From contig SIJG01000127.1 in NCBI GenBank assembly GCA_023374025.1, forward strand, positions 248,001-312,000: a stretch of DNA of 64,000 bases. Reading direction: 5' to 3'. This stretch comes from Heterodera schachtii (Eukaryota; Nematoda; Chromadorea; Rhabditida; Heteroderidae). A model generated the notes under the pieces. That model was not told the DNA's origin. It searched no databases and worked only from the letters and a program-made list of their open reading frames with translations. Positions 24,087 through 35,279 of the stretch are shown here, piece by piece. Numbering within the stretch: position 1 is the first letter of the stretch; the number at the start of each line of letters is the position of its first letter. Both the position numbers and the translations under genes were made by a program.

Positions 24087-26036
24087 TATTTGCACACATG
24101 GAAAATCTGGTTTCTTTATTTATATTTAGATTAATTAAGCAAAAATTCTTTATTTTTTATTTGATTTCATCAGAAAAATGATTATTTAAATAAATTATAT
24201 TATTTTTCCTGTTTTTGTTATATTTTTAATTACTCATTCTTTAGAATTCTAATTTATATTTTACAAAAAATTTCGTTCATTTATTTATTGCATTATTCGT
24301 ATTTTTAAATCAAAACTGTTAATTTTTGTAGTAGTATATTTTATGAAAAATTTTCGTACTATTTTTAGGTGCCATATTTTTCGTGTGCAATTGATGTCGC
24401 AATTATCAAATGGAATAACAATTGTTATTTTTATAAATGTTGATTTGCTCGCTATGCACAATGTTAATTTTATGTTAGCCCGATTATTTATTTAACTCAA
24501 TTTATTCAATAATATTTTTTTTTGCTTAAAATCGTACATAATATTGTATGAAATCATGTATTTGTTACATTTGATTTTGTTAGTTTAAGGTTTTTATTTA
24601 ATTTATTTTAGATGATAGATTTTTTGTTTAGTATTGCTTTTAAATATCTCTATTTTATGATACGCTTAATAAAATTTTTGTAAAAAATCTAATAAAAATG
24701 ATATAATTATTTTCATTGCGATTCAAAGGTTATTTTTATTTATTTATATTTTTACAATAATAAATCATTATTGTATGGTCTTTACTCATAATAATATTTC
24801 GATTGAATTAAAGTTCCGTCAAAAACAAGCGTGCATCGTTTAACACTATTCCATGTCTTTTTCCGCAAAGAATATAAAGATGTTGTTGTCTTCCGAATTA
24901 ATTACTTTATCAGTTTTTTAAAAATTAATTTAGTTTAAATAAAGAAGTTTAGAATTTTTAGAAAATAAATATTATAAAAAATATATTCATAGATTTATTA
25001 GAAAATTCGCTAATTTTGTTAATTCAAATGGAAATTTTTGAGTAATTTTAAATTAAATTTAATTATTATTAATTTACTTACTCTATTTTCATAGTGGCTA
25101 TTTTATTTCGTATGGTTTCTATGTTTTATGCGGAATTCACCTTAATTGGGTAAATATTTTCTACAATACTAAAAAATTTTAATTCTTTTTCATTAATCAT
25201 CATTATAATGATTATATTTTTTACACTATTCCGAAAGTTTACCATTCATTCAAGATGGTTTTTTAAAATTGCAATCGAACCATTTTATTAGCCACACAAT
25301 TTTCGTTTACTTTTTGTATTCTTTTTTCATGGCATATCTTATTTAATGTTATTAGTTTTGCATAAATTTCTCAGAATCAATCATTGTGCTATTTGCAAGC
25401 GTGAAATAAATATATATCAGATCTATTATTCATAGTTAATTATTAATTTAGAATATCTTTTGGAAAACTGCATTATTAAAAGCAATTAATTGATATACTC
25501 GTATATTGTCGAACAGTAGATTCTCTTAATATTGTTACATTGTTTTTTGATTTTTTTTTAATTCATTCTTTTATATTTTTAAAACTTCATTTGGAATATT
25601 TTTATACTTTTAAAAAATAATTAATTGGAAAATAATATATTTCAGTATTTTAGTAATGCTTATTTGCATATCAAGAATTGATCTTTTCAGATTTATCTTT
25701 TCAGCCTATCCTATGCCTTCAATTCTTTTTTTAATGAAATTTTTATAAAGTAATAAAAATTTTAGTTTATTTTTATTTGACTTATTTTATAGCAAATCAT
25801 TTTATTTCATTGCATTTATTTTGTCAAAAAAGCTCAATAGTTTTATTTATATGTAACATTTTCTTACTTTTAAAAATTTTTGTCGAAAGAATAATATTTT
25901 TGAAGAATTTACTAATTTTCTCATTTCAAATAATTATTTATTTAATTATTTTTGTTATTTCCTTTATTTCTTTTATTTTTAATTCCGCTGCTGTTATTAA
26001 TTAAAATAATTTAATTGTTAAATTACTTGGTCTCAG
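24087..26036 (+). repeat. T-rich stretch with decayed family blocks
   Basis: The FRAI-type block (TTTTTAGGTGCCATATTTTTCGTG, broken by stops) lies at 24360-24420 and a decayed copy of the 4312 block at 24813-24900. No intact open frame with splice context is seen. Confidence 0.5.
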
Positions 26037-26840
26037 GAGTTTGTTCAAGTTGGCAGAGAACTCAGAAGAACATTATTTAAATTGTCAGTAAAAAGTCCAA
26101 AATTATTAATTAATTCTATTAAATTATTATTTTATTATTGGTTATTTATGGATGTCTATTATTTTAGTTTATGAGTCATTTATTTTGTTGTGTTTTTCAC
26201 TTTATTGCAATTTTATAGGAAATTAATCATTTTTCATTTAAATTTTTTCATATTATTAAATTGTATTACTAATGCTTCTTTTAGGAAATTTAGGTTATAT
26301 TTTCAAAAATTTATTATTGTTTTCTAATGATTGTTTTTCCTTTAAATTGGTATTACATTTTTTCATAAATTATTTCAAAACTGCAATTATTTTATAAAAC
26401 AAGTTAAGTTTTTATTTGAAAATAATTTTACTTTCATTTTTTATTTTTACTTGCAATTATTACTGCTTTGTTTTTTAGTTATTTATTGTTTCTATTTAAA
26501 TTTTCTTTCTCATGGCCATTCGGCAAATATAATTGGCGCCTGCTAAGGGTAGTTTTTTGATTTTTCTATAAATGAAATTCTGTTAAATGAATTTTACTGA
26601 GTGCTTTTCTCTTAATAAATTTATTTTAAATTCAAATTTTAAAATTCTTATTTAAACAATTTTTATGAAAATTTTATTTTTTCGGATATGGGTTTTTGAA
26701 ACTTGAAAGGAAAGTATTAAGGAGTCTATTCTTGGTTTTCTTTACAGATAACTCGGACATTTTATCGTATCTTGTTTTTTACGGTGATTTTCCAATTTTT
26801 GCCAATAAATATGATACTAAGCAGTGCTTTCAATCAGTTT
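26037..26840 (+). CDS. Two candidate exons in matching phase
   Basis: Exon 26037-26087 follows GGTCTCAG, reads EFVQVGRELRRTLFKLS (17 codons) and ends at donor TCA|GTAAAA in phase 0. Exon 26748-26840 follows GTTTTCTTTACAG and in phase 0 reads ITRTFYRILFFTVIFQFLPI with more hydrophobic sequence, ending at TTT|GTAAAC. A second frame through the same DNA is also open (NSDILSYLVFYGDFPIFANK), so the true frame of the second exon is uncertain. If the phase-0 chain is right the product has a membrane-like segment. It is unrecognised. Confidence 0.35.
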
Positions 26841-27278
26841 GTAAACCAATAATTATTTATTACTTCAGAAATGTTCATTATTAGTATTATTGCATAGTTT
26901 TGAAATCACACATAATAAATATTTAGGTATTTTATTTAAAAATTACTTACTTCTGTAATTTGATCATAAATTAAATGGCATCTCAAATTTAAGCTAAGAA
27001 AAATATAATTTTTATATCAAGAAATTTTATAATATTTTTTAAGGTAAAATATTAAAAAGAAATTAATTTTATCTACTTTTAATTAAGGTATCCATATTCA
27101 TCTTTCAAGCTTTTCAGCTGCTATGATTTATTTTTGGTTTTTTTTCTTCTTGGATGTCGGGATGCTCTGGTCCCGACAAAATTTGCACAAGGTAGTGCGG
27201 GGTCCGGTTCGGGGGGCAGTGGGGCTTGGTCGTCGGGTCAGGGGCAAATGGGCGACACACACACAATTTCATAAATAC

Positions 27279-27284
27279 TTTATT
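27279..27284 (-). terminator. LTR polyadenylation signal
   Basis: AATAAA on the minus strand, about 440 bp after the TATA box and 125 bp before the LTR end. It would end retroelement transcripts. Confidence 0.5.
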
Positions 27285-27720
27285 CTCTCAGCTCAAACTT
27301 GGGTAATTAAACCCTGGGCTAGACCCAGGAAATACAACAAAATGGGCCACCGGGATCGTGGCCCTACGAATGGGGGGAAAATGGGACCGGGCCAATTGAC
27401 CATGGACCCGGACAGACATTTGGGGCAGACAGAGCCAATGGGAGAAATGGTCAGATGAATTGGGACAGACAGAGCATCAGATGAATTGGGTCAGACGGAG
27501 CCAATGAATGGAAATGGACAAATTAATTGGGCCAAACAGAGGGTCAGATGAATTGGACCAGACAGAGCCAAAGGGAAATGGACAAAATGAATTGGGCCAG
27601 ACAAAGGGTCTGTTGGGGCCAAATGGTGAGGGGCACAATGATTGAGGAGGGCAGGCGATGGGGCAGGCGAGAATGCCTTCGAAATGCTGAGTTGGTGATT
27701 TGAGTGACAATTGGGGGCCC

Positions 27721-27728
27721 TATTTATA
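27721..27728 (-). promoter_or_regulatory. LTR TATA box
   Basis: TATAAATA on the minus strand inside the LTR, about 370 bp from its start, just ahead of the presumed R region. Position and sequence fit an LTR core promoter. Confidence 0.55.
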
Positions 27729-28096
27729 TGGAAATTTGGCTGGGGCGTGCGGTGGAACGGTTTACAAAACTTGATGGGTCGAGAGGAAAATTAGGGCATT
27801 TGGGGCCAAAATTACAAACAAACAACTGACGAAAGTGGACAAAAAGTGGGATGGGCCATTGGAGTATTCTTTGCTGCCCCCTATTCTACGGTAAAAAACG
27901 AAATTTGGGCGGAAAACATGTTGCGTGGCGGGAGAGGGGGGAAATTGGGGCAAAAAACAAATTAACAAATGAGCGAGGGGGGAAATTGGGTGGAACGAGT
28001 GAAAATGCAAAATGATCATTAACCCTTGATCAATTCCCACTTCTTCCCTCACTGCTGAACAATTTGATCAGCAGTCGGAACCGTAAAGTTCCGACA

Positions 28097-28451
28097 CTCC
28101 CGAGCGAGGACACGTGACATTCGTCATTCTGTGTGGGCCCATCTGTGTGCGTAGTCGCTCTTCTGTTGGTGTGGCCCGTTCTCTGATCTCGGTCGTGGTT
28201 GGCTCGCGGTTGGCTCGTCTTTGCTTGGCGCGGTTGGCTCGTCTTTGCTGGGTTCGGTTGGCTCGTCTTTTGCTTGGTGCGGTTGGCTCATCTTTGCTTG
28301 GCGTGGTTGGCTCGTCTTTGCTTGGCGTGGTTGGCTTATCTTTGCTTGGCTCCATTGTTGCTCGTTCTTGCGTTGCTTAGTTGGCCAATCTATGGCTTTG
28401 CTGGAGTCATCTGTTCAGTTGCGTGCTTTGCTGTCTATGTCGTCGTTTGAC
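28097..28451 (-). repeat. 24-bp tandem repeat between gag and LTR
   Basis: About six imperfect copies of a 24-bp unit (core GGTTGGCTCGTCTTTGCTTGG on +) lie at 28200-28360. On the minus strand they read as an eight-residue repeat (SKDEPTTP) in one frame. The repeat fills the place where the rest of the gag-pol polyprotein would be, so it probably expanded in a deleted element. The hydrophobic + strand frames are shadows. Confidence 0.6.
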
Positions 28452-29102
28452 TCATTGATGTATTGCATGGTTTCTCCTCGGTGTGGATGGTTGTCTCTTC
28501 TGTTTGACGGCTTGCTGTTCTGGGTGGATTTTACTCGCTTTGATTGTCTGCGTGTTGTGCTCTGCCGCTGCTGCCTTCTTTTGTGTTGTTCTCTTTTTGC
28601 CATCATGGCATGCTGTATTTGGGTGCGGCTGTGACAGTTTCCTTGCTACTGGGCATTCGCTAGCCCGATGATTTGGTTTCAAACACTTGAGGCACAGTTC
28701 CTTATCCTGGGTAAAGGCTGATCGTTGCTGAACGGTACTGGATTTCTGGCATTCTTTGTTTCAGTGAGTGCCATTGCAGAAGATGCAGGGTGAAGACGGA
28801 TTCCTCGGTCCTGCTTTACTGTGCCATTCCCAATTGGTACGTTGTAAGGCGCTTGAGTTGGCCTTAATCCCCTCTGTTCGGACCTTCGCTGTTGGGGCCT
28901 TGGTTCATTTGCTGTTGAACTTCTTCAATCGCTGAGGAAATGAATGTCGATTCCGATTGGCGGGAGTCGAATTGTTGTTCCGGAAAGTTGCTGTCAGATT
29001 GCGTGCTCGTTGTGCTTTGCTTGAATTGGTGGCGTAGTTTAACGCCTTTCGGACCAATTGTCGTTCCTTGTTGGCCACCGATTGCTTCGTTAGTTTAACG
29101 TC
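28452..29102 (-). pseudogene. Gag with two zinc knuckles (BEL/Pao-like), broken
   Basis: The gag nucleocapsid region binds the element's RNA. On the minus strand one frame runs from about 29102 to TGA at 28452-28454, with two further in-frame TGA codons (28905-28907 and 28761-28763). It holds CIFCNGTH-stop-NKEC (28749-28787), a degraded knuckle, then the canonical CCHC knuckle CLKCLKPNHRASEC (28653-28694: C-x2-C-x4-H-x4-C), then a K/Q-rich basic tail. A pair of knuckles followed by a basic tail is typical of BEL/Pao gag in nematodes. Protease, reverse transcriptase and integrase are absent. Confidence 0.7.
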
Positions 29103-29700
29103 TCACGGACAATTGTTGTTTGGATTGGCCGATGCTTTGCTAGTTTAACGTCAACGGACAGTTGTCGGGTGGTTCGCTATCGCTAGTTTAACGTCATTGC
29201 GGACGCTTGATGTCGGAAGGTTCGCTAGTTTAACGTCATTGCGGACATTTGATGTCGGATTGTTCGCAATCGCTAGTTTAACGTCATTGCGGACGCTTGT
29301 TGGATGATTCTCTAGTTTTACGTCATTGCGGACATTTGTTGGTTGGATCGATTCTTCGCTAGTTTAGTGTCATTTCGGACATTTGATGGTGCTTCTCTAG
29401 TTTAATGTCATTGCGGACATTGGATGGATGCAGTTTAGTTTAACGTCATTGCGGACGCTTGATGTCGGATGGTTCGCTAGTTTAACGTCATTTCGGACAA
29501 TTGATGGTGCTTCTCTAGTTTAATGTCATTGCGGACATTGGATGGATGCAGTTTAGTTTAACGTCATTGCGGACGCTTGATGGTGGGTGCAATAGTTTTA
29601 CGTCTTTTCGGACGCATGATGCTGTTTAGTTTAACGTCATTGCGGACATTTGGCGGATCTTTTAGTTTAATGTCATTGCGGACCATGTTGTGGGGTTTGT
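29040..29700. repeat. Minisatellite, units of about 35-60 bp
   Basis: About fifteen copies share TAGTTTAACGTCATTGCGGAC followed by a variable spacer (for example GCTTGATGTCGGATGGTTCG). Longer blocks are themselves duplicated (29345-29460 against 29465-29580). The first copy overlaps gag codons (minus: QLVRKALNY), so the repeat grew out of the 5' part of the gag frame. No coding function remains. Confidence 0.85.
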
Positions 29701-29734
29701 GTTATTGATTGTTGGCTAGCAACTGCCTGGATTG

Positions 29735-30240
29735 AGCTTATGATTATTTTTTTTAAATTTTTTTTTTCATAAATGCTAACTAATTTTGAAATTTATTTTT
29801 TCAATATTTCATTATTAAATATTTTTTATTCATATTAATTTATTTTAATTCAATCTTCGTGTGAAAATTTTCATCTGAATATTTCTATTAAATCATCAAT
29901 TTTTTCAATTATTAAGTATATTTTTTCGTAACATTTTTTTAATCAAAATGTCTATTTAATTGGCTTTTTTCATTTATTGTTATTCATTTATTTCATCATT
30001 CAAGGCATTTATAATTCAAAACATCTTCACTTGGCAAAAAAGCGAAAAGCATATTCGTCAAACAACTGCTGTCCTTCAAAATTTTTATTTTTTATTATAA
30101 ATTGCCGTTTATGTGAATAATTAATTGAACATTTTTGATTGTAGTCAAGAAATAATTTGTGGAAAACATAAGCAATTTGAAAATTTCAGTGCATTCAGAA
30201 TCAAAAAACCAGATTTCTAACAATTTTTCGGTACATTTTT
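29735..30240 (+). other. AT-rich stretch, dispersed-family trace
   Basis: The transition from GC-rich retroelement DNA to T-rich DNA is abrupt at about 29735. The block at 30000-30080 repeats the one near 23040-23130. No gene is seen. Confidence 0.5.
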
Positions 30241-30249
30241 TAAAAAATT

Positions 30250-30545
30250 TTTAGGATGTGTGAGGGAAGAGATCCCGGCGGTGCCGATAGGCGCCGCCGG
30301 GAAATTTTTTTGTAATTTCTATATGAATTGTTTACAAATTTTGTCCAAAAATTTAGCAAATATTTGCAATTAAAAGCCAAGCGTCGAATTTTTTTGCTTT
30401 TAAAAATGCTTTTTTTTTGCGGCGAGCTTCCAACAAACTTTGAGGAACAGGGGGTCCGGCGGTGCCGATAGGCGCCGCCGGGAAAATTTTGTAATTTTTA
30501 ATGCGATTTGTTAACGAGTTTGTTCAAAAAATGGCAAACTTTTTC
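30250..30545. repeat. Tandem pair of GC hairpin units (about 181 bp)
   Basis: Two units each carry an 11-bp-stem hairpin, CCGGCGGTGCC-GATA-GGCGCCGCCGG (30274-30301 and 30455-30482), followed by similar AATTTT..TTTGT(C/T)CAAAAA sequence. One G-T pair sits in each stem. A third hairpin with the same core is at 12981-13016. The identity is concentrated in the hairpin and its 3' flank. Confidence 0.7.
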
Positions 30546-30659
30546 GATTTTGAGCCAATTTTTTAAGACGATAAGAATTTTTAGGGGCGGAGTGAAAATT
30601 TTGGCACTTTTTATACCAATTTTAATACATTTCGCCATAAAAAACGAAAAAAAATTATC

Positions 30660-30775
30660 CAGGAAATCCAGGTTTTTTTGTGCCTTGATCTGGACCTGGA
30701 TTTTCAAATTGACCTGGACCTGGATCCAGGAAAAATCCAGGCCTGGATCCAGCCAGGTCCAGGTCGAGCTCTATA
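30660..30775. repeat. CCAGG/CCTGG inverted short repeats
   Basis: Many copies of CCTGGATCCAGG-like 6-12-bp motifs occur in both orientations. The tract could fold extensively. It is non-coding. Confidence 0.6.
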
Positions 30776-30839
30776 CATTAGTGCCAAGCACTTTTACATT
30801 TGTTTTTAATTGTAAAGCTATTAAAAAATAATTTTTACT

Positions 30840-32770
30840 AATGCTATCATTTAAAAAAAATTATTGGTTATTATTTTTATTTTTAAATGCTTATTTATGG
30901 TCGTCGAAAAACAAAATAAAAAATTCACAATGATTATTTTTTAATTAATTTTTAGAATATTAAATATTTTTTATCCATATTAATTTATTTTAATTCAATT
31001 CTCGTGTTCCAATGCGTTTCTGTTTGATCTTCTTTTTGAATGATGGTTTTATTTGCAGACATGCAAATCTGTTTTATTTTTTTTACATTGATAAAAATTT
31101 AGCAAAAAGACTTTTTTATTTGATTTCATCAGAAAAATGATTATCTTAAAAATAATAATATTTTTTCATCTTTTTTTAATAAAACAATTTAATTTTTATT
31201 AAGTATTCTTATCATTTTAATTTTTATTTTTTCCTTTTGAACAAAATGTTGCCACTTTTAATAAAATTTTGTTTAAATAATCTTTAAATTATAAATTTAT
31301 AATATGGTTAGTTAATAAGCTTGTCTTCACAATGTTATTAAAAAAAAATTAATCTAAGCTTTTAACAAACATTTGGTAAAAAAATTCAGCCCAATTAACG
31401 ACGTACAAAAATATAATAATATATTAATCATATAATATTTATAAAAACGTATTATTATGGGGTTTTTTTGATTATTATATTTAAATTAATTATTATATCT
31501 GTTTATTACATTTTGTTCTTTTTTCATTGATCTATTATTCGATTTTCTTTTTGCAGAATGTTTCATATTCCACTTCATATTATAATTTTTTCTTTAAAAT
31601 CTCGAGAAATTATTTTGAGTAATATTTTAATAAATTTTCATTATGCAAATGCTTATTTATATTGTCTCTTTATTCCAGCTGAAGTTAAGCTATCCTTTAC
31701 CCATTTATTTCTAATAGTTCATATTGATTAGAATGATTTAGAACTCTTTATTTTCAATCAATAATTAATTGAAAGATTACAAAAAACATTATTTTTTTAT
31801 TTATGATTATTCCTTTCATTTTTATATTATATTTTAATATATAGTAAATCTTTATTAAATATGAGCTAATAAATAATAGATATTTTGTATAAATTTTAAA
31901 AATCCTATTCAAATTGATCGTAATTCGATTATATAATCTATTTATCAGAAAAATATTATTAATTTTTTTAACTCCATAATATTCTGACAACGCAGCATAT
32001 TATTTTCTTTTTCATAGCTTTTTGTTATAATTTGATATGACATTGTTTTGTTTTTATTGTTTTATGCATTAATGTGAGGAAAAACTCGATGTCTAGCAGA
32101 GTCCATCCGTCTTGAATGTTGCGGTATTTGGCTTATGCGTAATTTAATGTTTTTAGTTTTTATTTAATTATTTATATCAATATCATATATGATTTTGTAA
32201 ATTATATTGTGCATAATTGTTTTATCTTATACAGCGTTCTGAAATAATTCTTGGTTATTATGCATTTTATATTCGTTGGAACACGGTACCATATTCTTTA
32301 TAATGGATATAAAGTCATGGTCATTTGTTTAGCATCAGTGCTAATAATTGGCTAAAATTTTACAAATTGACCCATAAAATCTTTTAACAGAGAGCCAATG
32401 CTAAGTATATGATAACGATCGATAGCATATTCAATGGGCTTTCAAATGATACCAAAAAAGTTCAAATCCATTACCTTCAGCGAATATACAATCAGGCAAA
32501 TTGTACCTTACCCCTATTTTTGCGTGGTATAATATGTTTAGCATCAAAAGTTTAATAGGAAATATCTGAAAAAATAATTGCTAGGCTAACTTTTTATACT
32601 GAAGATTTAAGCAATTGTTTGATATCTTTTTGTATTCATTGAGTCTAGAGATTTGATATTACTACAAAATTATGCATTTAATTTATTAAATGATATTTTA
32701 TTTTCAAATCTTAATCTACTTTAATTTTGTTACTGTTTTTATTAATTTTATTATATATTAATTAGTAGTT
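30840..32770. other. AT-rich stretch without a gene
   Basis: T-rich DNA. A distinct insertion-like piece lies at 32320-32545 and contains GGGCTTTCAAATGATACCAAA (32437-32457), close to the arm motif of the foldback element. GTTTAGCATCA near both ends of this piece hints at an old insertion. The 'GTGTGAGGAAAAAC' family block is at 32070-32130. No gene is seen. Confidence 0.5.
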
Positions 32771-34100
32771 TATAATATAGACGAAAATTGTTATTATGTT
32801 TTGCGCGTTTGATTTTGTACTTTTTACTTTTATTTATCTTTTTGCGATTTTTATTAAAAAAAACTAGTTAAATTTAATTTGAAAATGATATTTTTCAAAT
32901 TTTCATTTTCATTTAGTTAATTAGGTAATCATTCTTATTAATTTTCAAGCGATGTTTCTGGTTTTTGTGTGTGTGGCAGTGGCACCAGTTCAAAAAATAC
33001 ACATACTTTTTTTATTATATTTTTTGACAATTTCTTAAATTGTTTATTTGTCTTCATTTTAGTTATTATGTGGCGCAGTAATTTGTATAAATATTTTATG
33101 TAAATCTCAGACTTTCTGAAGTTTATTTCTTAATATATTTAGGTTGATATTTATATGCAATTGATGTTGAAATGATCAAAAATGGAATTAATAAATTATT
33201 TCTTGTCAACAATCTGTTGTGCCTGCTACTCTGGCTTATGTCCTTGTGTGTATTTAAGTTTATTAAATAAATAATTGCGTAAAATTATTTGCATGTAAAT
33301 GAAAAATAAAGTATTTTGCATCACATTTTCATTTTATCAATGACAGAAAATTTTATTTTCTTATACATTTTCTGTTATTTTTATTTTCATGGTGCAAAAT
33401 AAAAAAATAATAACTTGAGATGGTATAGTGAAATTATAGCTTTTTATTTTTCTATTTAAATGCTGAATAAATAATTTTCTTTTTATTTTATAAATTCAAA
33501 TGATTTTTTTTAGTTGTATATAAAAAGCATTCATTAGTGCTTTTTTACATATCGGTACTTTATATATCGGTGATGCTCGAACCTCGCGGCTTGGGAGTTT
33601 GTATTAATAATTTCATTTTTTTACTTAAAAAGAAGTATTATCTTCGTATGCCTTATTTTATTTTTAGCTAACACAAACCCAAATTTATGGAATTTAATAA
33701 TATATATTTTTTTTACAAATTATATCTATATTTTTTAAGCTCTTAGAATTTTTAATATTTTGTTTGTTATTAATAAACGATCTTTTCATATCCAAATTGT
33801 GGCTGTTTAAAATTTATCTATTGTAATATACCATACCAACATGATACAATCATTTTTAATTTTGAAATGCACATTGCTTGTCGTTTTTTAGTCAATTAAG
33901 CTTATAATTTATACTTGTCACATTTATATTTGATGATTTTTTTGGTTAAAAGAATTATTTATTATTTCTAATATCAGTTTTTACCAACTAAATTTAAAAG
34001 TGAATATTTTTAAAGCAAAAGAAATGCAATTGTCGGGAATCTCATAGATTATCTATTTTATTCTTTAGATTCATATATCCATTAAATTTAGAAGAAAATT
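32771..34100 (+). repeat. Direct duplication, copy 1 (partner 36541-39240)
   Basis: 'ATATAGACGAAAATTGTTATTATGTTTTG' type sequence, then 'AAACTAGTTAAATTTAATTT', then 'GTGGCACCAGTTCAAAAAATACACATAC' (32975-33005), then 'CAAAAATGGAATTAATAAAT', then 'GTCAATTAAG' and 'CATAGATTATCTATT' occur in the same order as in the partner. The partner carries about 1.4 kb of extra DNA (36.95-38.4 kb) in the middle. Confidence 0.75.
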
Positions 34101-34744
34101 ATCTATTGTTGTTCATTATTGTGCTCTTCTCCGGTAATCGCGTTTATCTCACGTGCCGCTGCCACCAATTTGGAAGGCATTTGGCGCTTCAGTGCATTTT
34201 TTTAAAATTTAAACTATTTGTTATGAATATCCTAATCTTAAACTGTTTAAATTTGTTTTTTGTTTTTATTTTTGGTTTTCTTTTGCTTATTTCAAATTAT
34301 TTAGTTTCTGATTTATATCCTACAAATTGAAAAAGAATGCTTTATTATTTTGGGTTTTTAATAAAAATCTAAGTTTTTGAAACATATTTCATTTAGTGAT
34401 TATTCAAGCATGGAACCACTTTAAGGTTTGGGTTTATTATTATTATTATTATTATTTTTGTTTAATATATTGTCCACACTCCGCCCAGCAGCTGTGCGAG
34501 ACTTAAACCGCCTCCAAAGCTGGCACAACAAATTATTTCTCTCTATAACCTTATATTTCATTATTTTATTTTTCATTTTTTATAAATTAAGATTACTTTA
34601 CAAACTTCATTTTTATAATTTTTTAGAATTTGTTACTATTTTTCAAACTAAGATATATTTAAAATTAAGAAAGAATATCTATATTTAATACAAATTTCAT
34701 TCTTGTATTTTTTTTCTTTAAGATGTTTTTAGTGTTTTTTGAAC

Positions 34745-35275
34745 AGACGTGTTGGCTCGGACGGCGAAATGGGGGCAAAAAGTGGGAAGGCGAGAGGGAG
34801 AGAGGGCGGGGTGGAAGCCGGGGGGAAATAATTCCCAAATAAGAAAGAAGTTTATTTAATAAATATAAATAATATAAGATGAATAAGATGTCAGATGAAA
34901 AGAATGTGTAAGAGATGAACAGAATGTGTGAAGTGAAAAATGTGCGTGTTTAAATATAGAGAAAAAGCGTAGGTGGAGCAATTTAGACAGAGCGATCAAC
35001 AACAAAAAAGAGTGACTAATACTAAGCACGAAAATCACATTGAATAGGGAAATACCACAATTTGGACAGAAATAATAAAATCAATCACAAATATTAAATT
35101 ATTCCAATTAACACAATTAAATTATTCTTCCTCAATTTTCTTCCATTTTCTCTCTCTCTCTCTCTTTTCCATTTTCTCTTTCCCATGTTTCTATTTTTGG
35201 TTTAAAGTTGTTGTCGAAGACAGCCTCTCCGAAGGGGCCCTGAACTGCCTCCGGGGCTGATTTGAGAGATATTTT
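34745..35275 (-). mobile_element. Possible retroelement 3' end with AATAAA
   Basis: A GC-richer island. On the minus strand an open piece (about 35275 to TGA at 35132-35134) reads SAPEAVQGPFGEAVFDNNFK and ends in an E/R/K-rich tail, followed by AATAAA near 34855 and a C-rich end GTCCGAGCCAACA at 34749. A (TC)n tract lies at 35150-35165. This resembles the end of a polyprotein plus LTR-like tail, but no partner LTR is seen. A host 3' exon is an alternative. Confidence 0.3.
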
Positions 35276-35279
35276 ATTT

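Larger units (their letters stand above)
27155..28096 (-). mobile_element. LTR of a BEL/Pao-like retrotransposon
   Basis: A GC-rich 942-bp block. On the minus strand it starts TGTCGGAACTTTACGG (28096 downward) and ends TCCCGACA (27155), the usual TG..CA, and both ends form short hairpins. Inside it has a TATA box (27721-27728), then a transcribed region with imperfect repeats of 'AATTGGGCCAGACAGAGCCA' (27420-27620), then AATAAA (27279-27284). It lies directly downstream of gag-like sequence in the same orientation, so it is the 3' LTR. I find no 5' LTR in the window. Confidence 0.75.

Noticed and set aside
28114..28671. Hydrophobic open frames on the + strand resembling membrane proteins
   Set aside because: They are the complement of the gag tail and the 24-bp repeat. 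The minus strand carries the diagnostic zinc knuckle.
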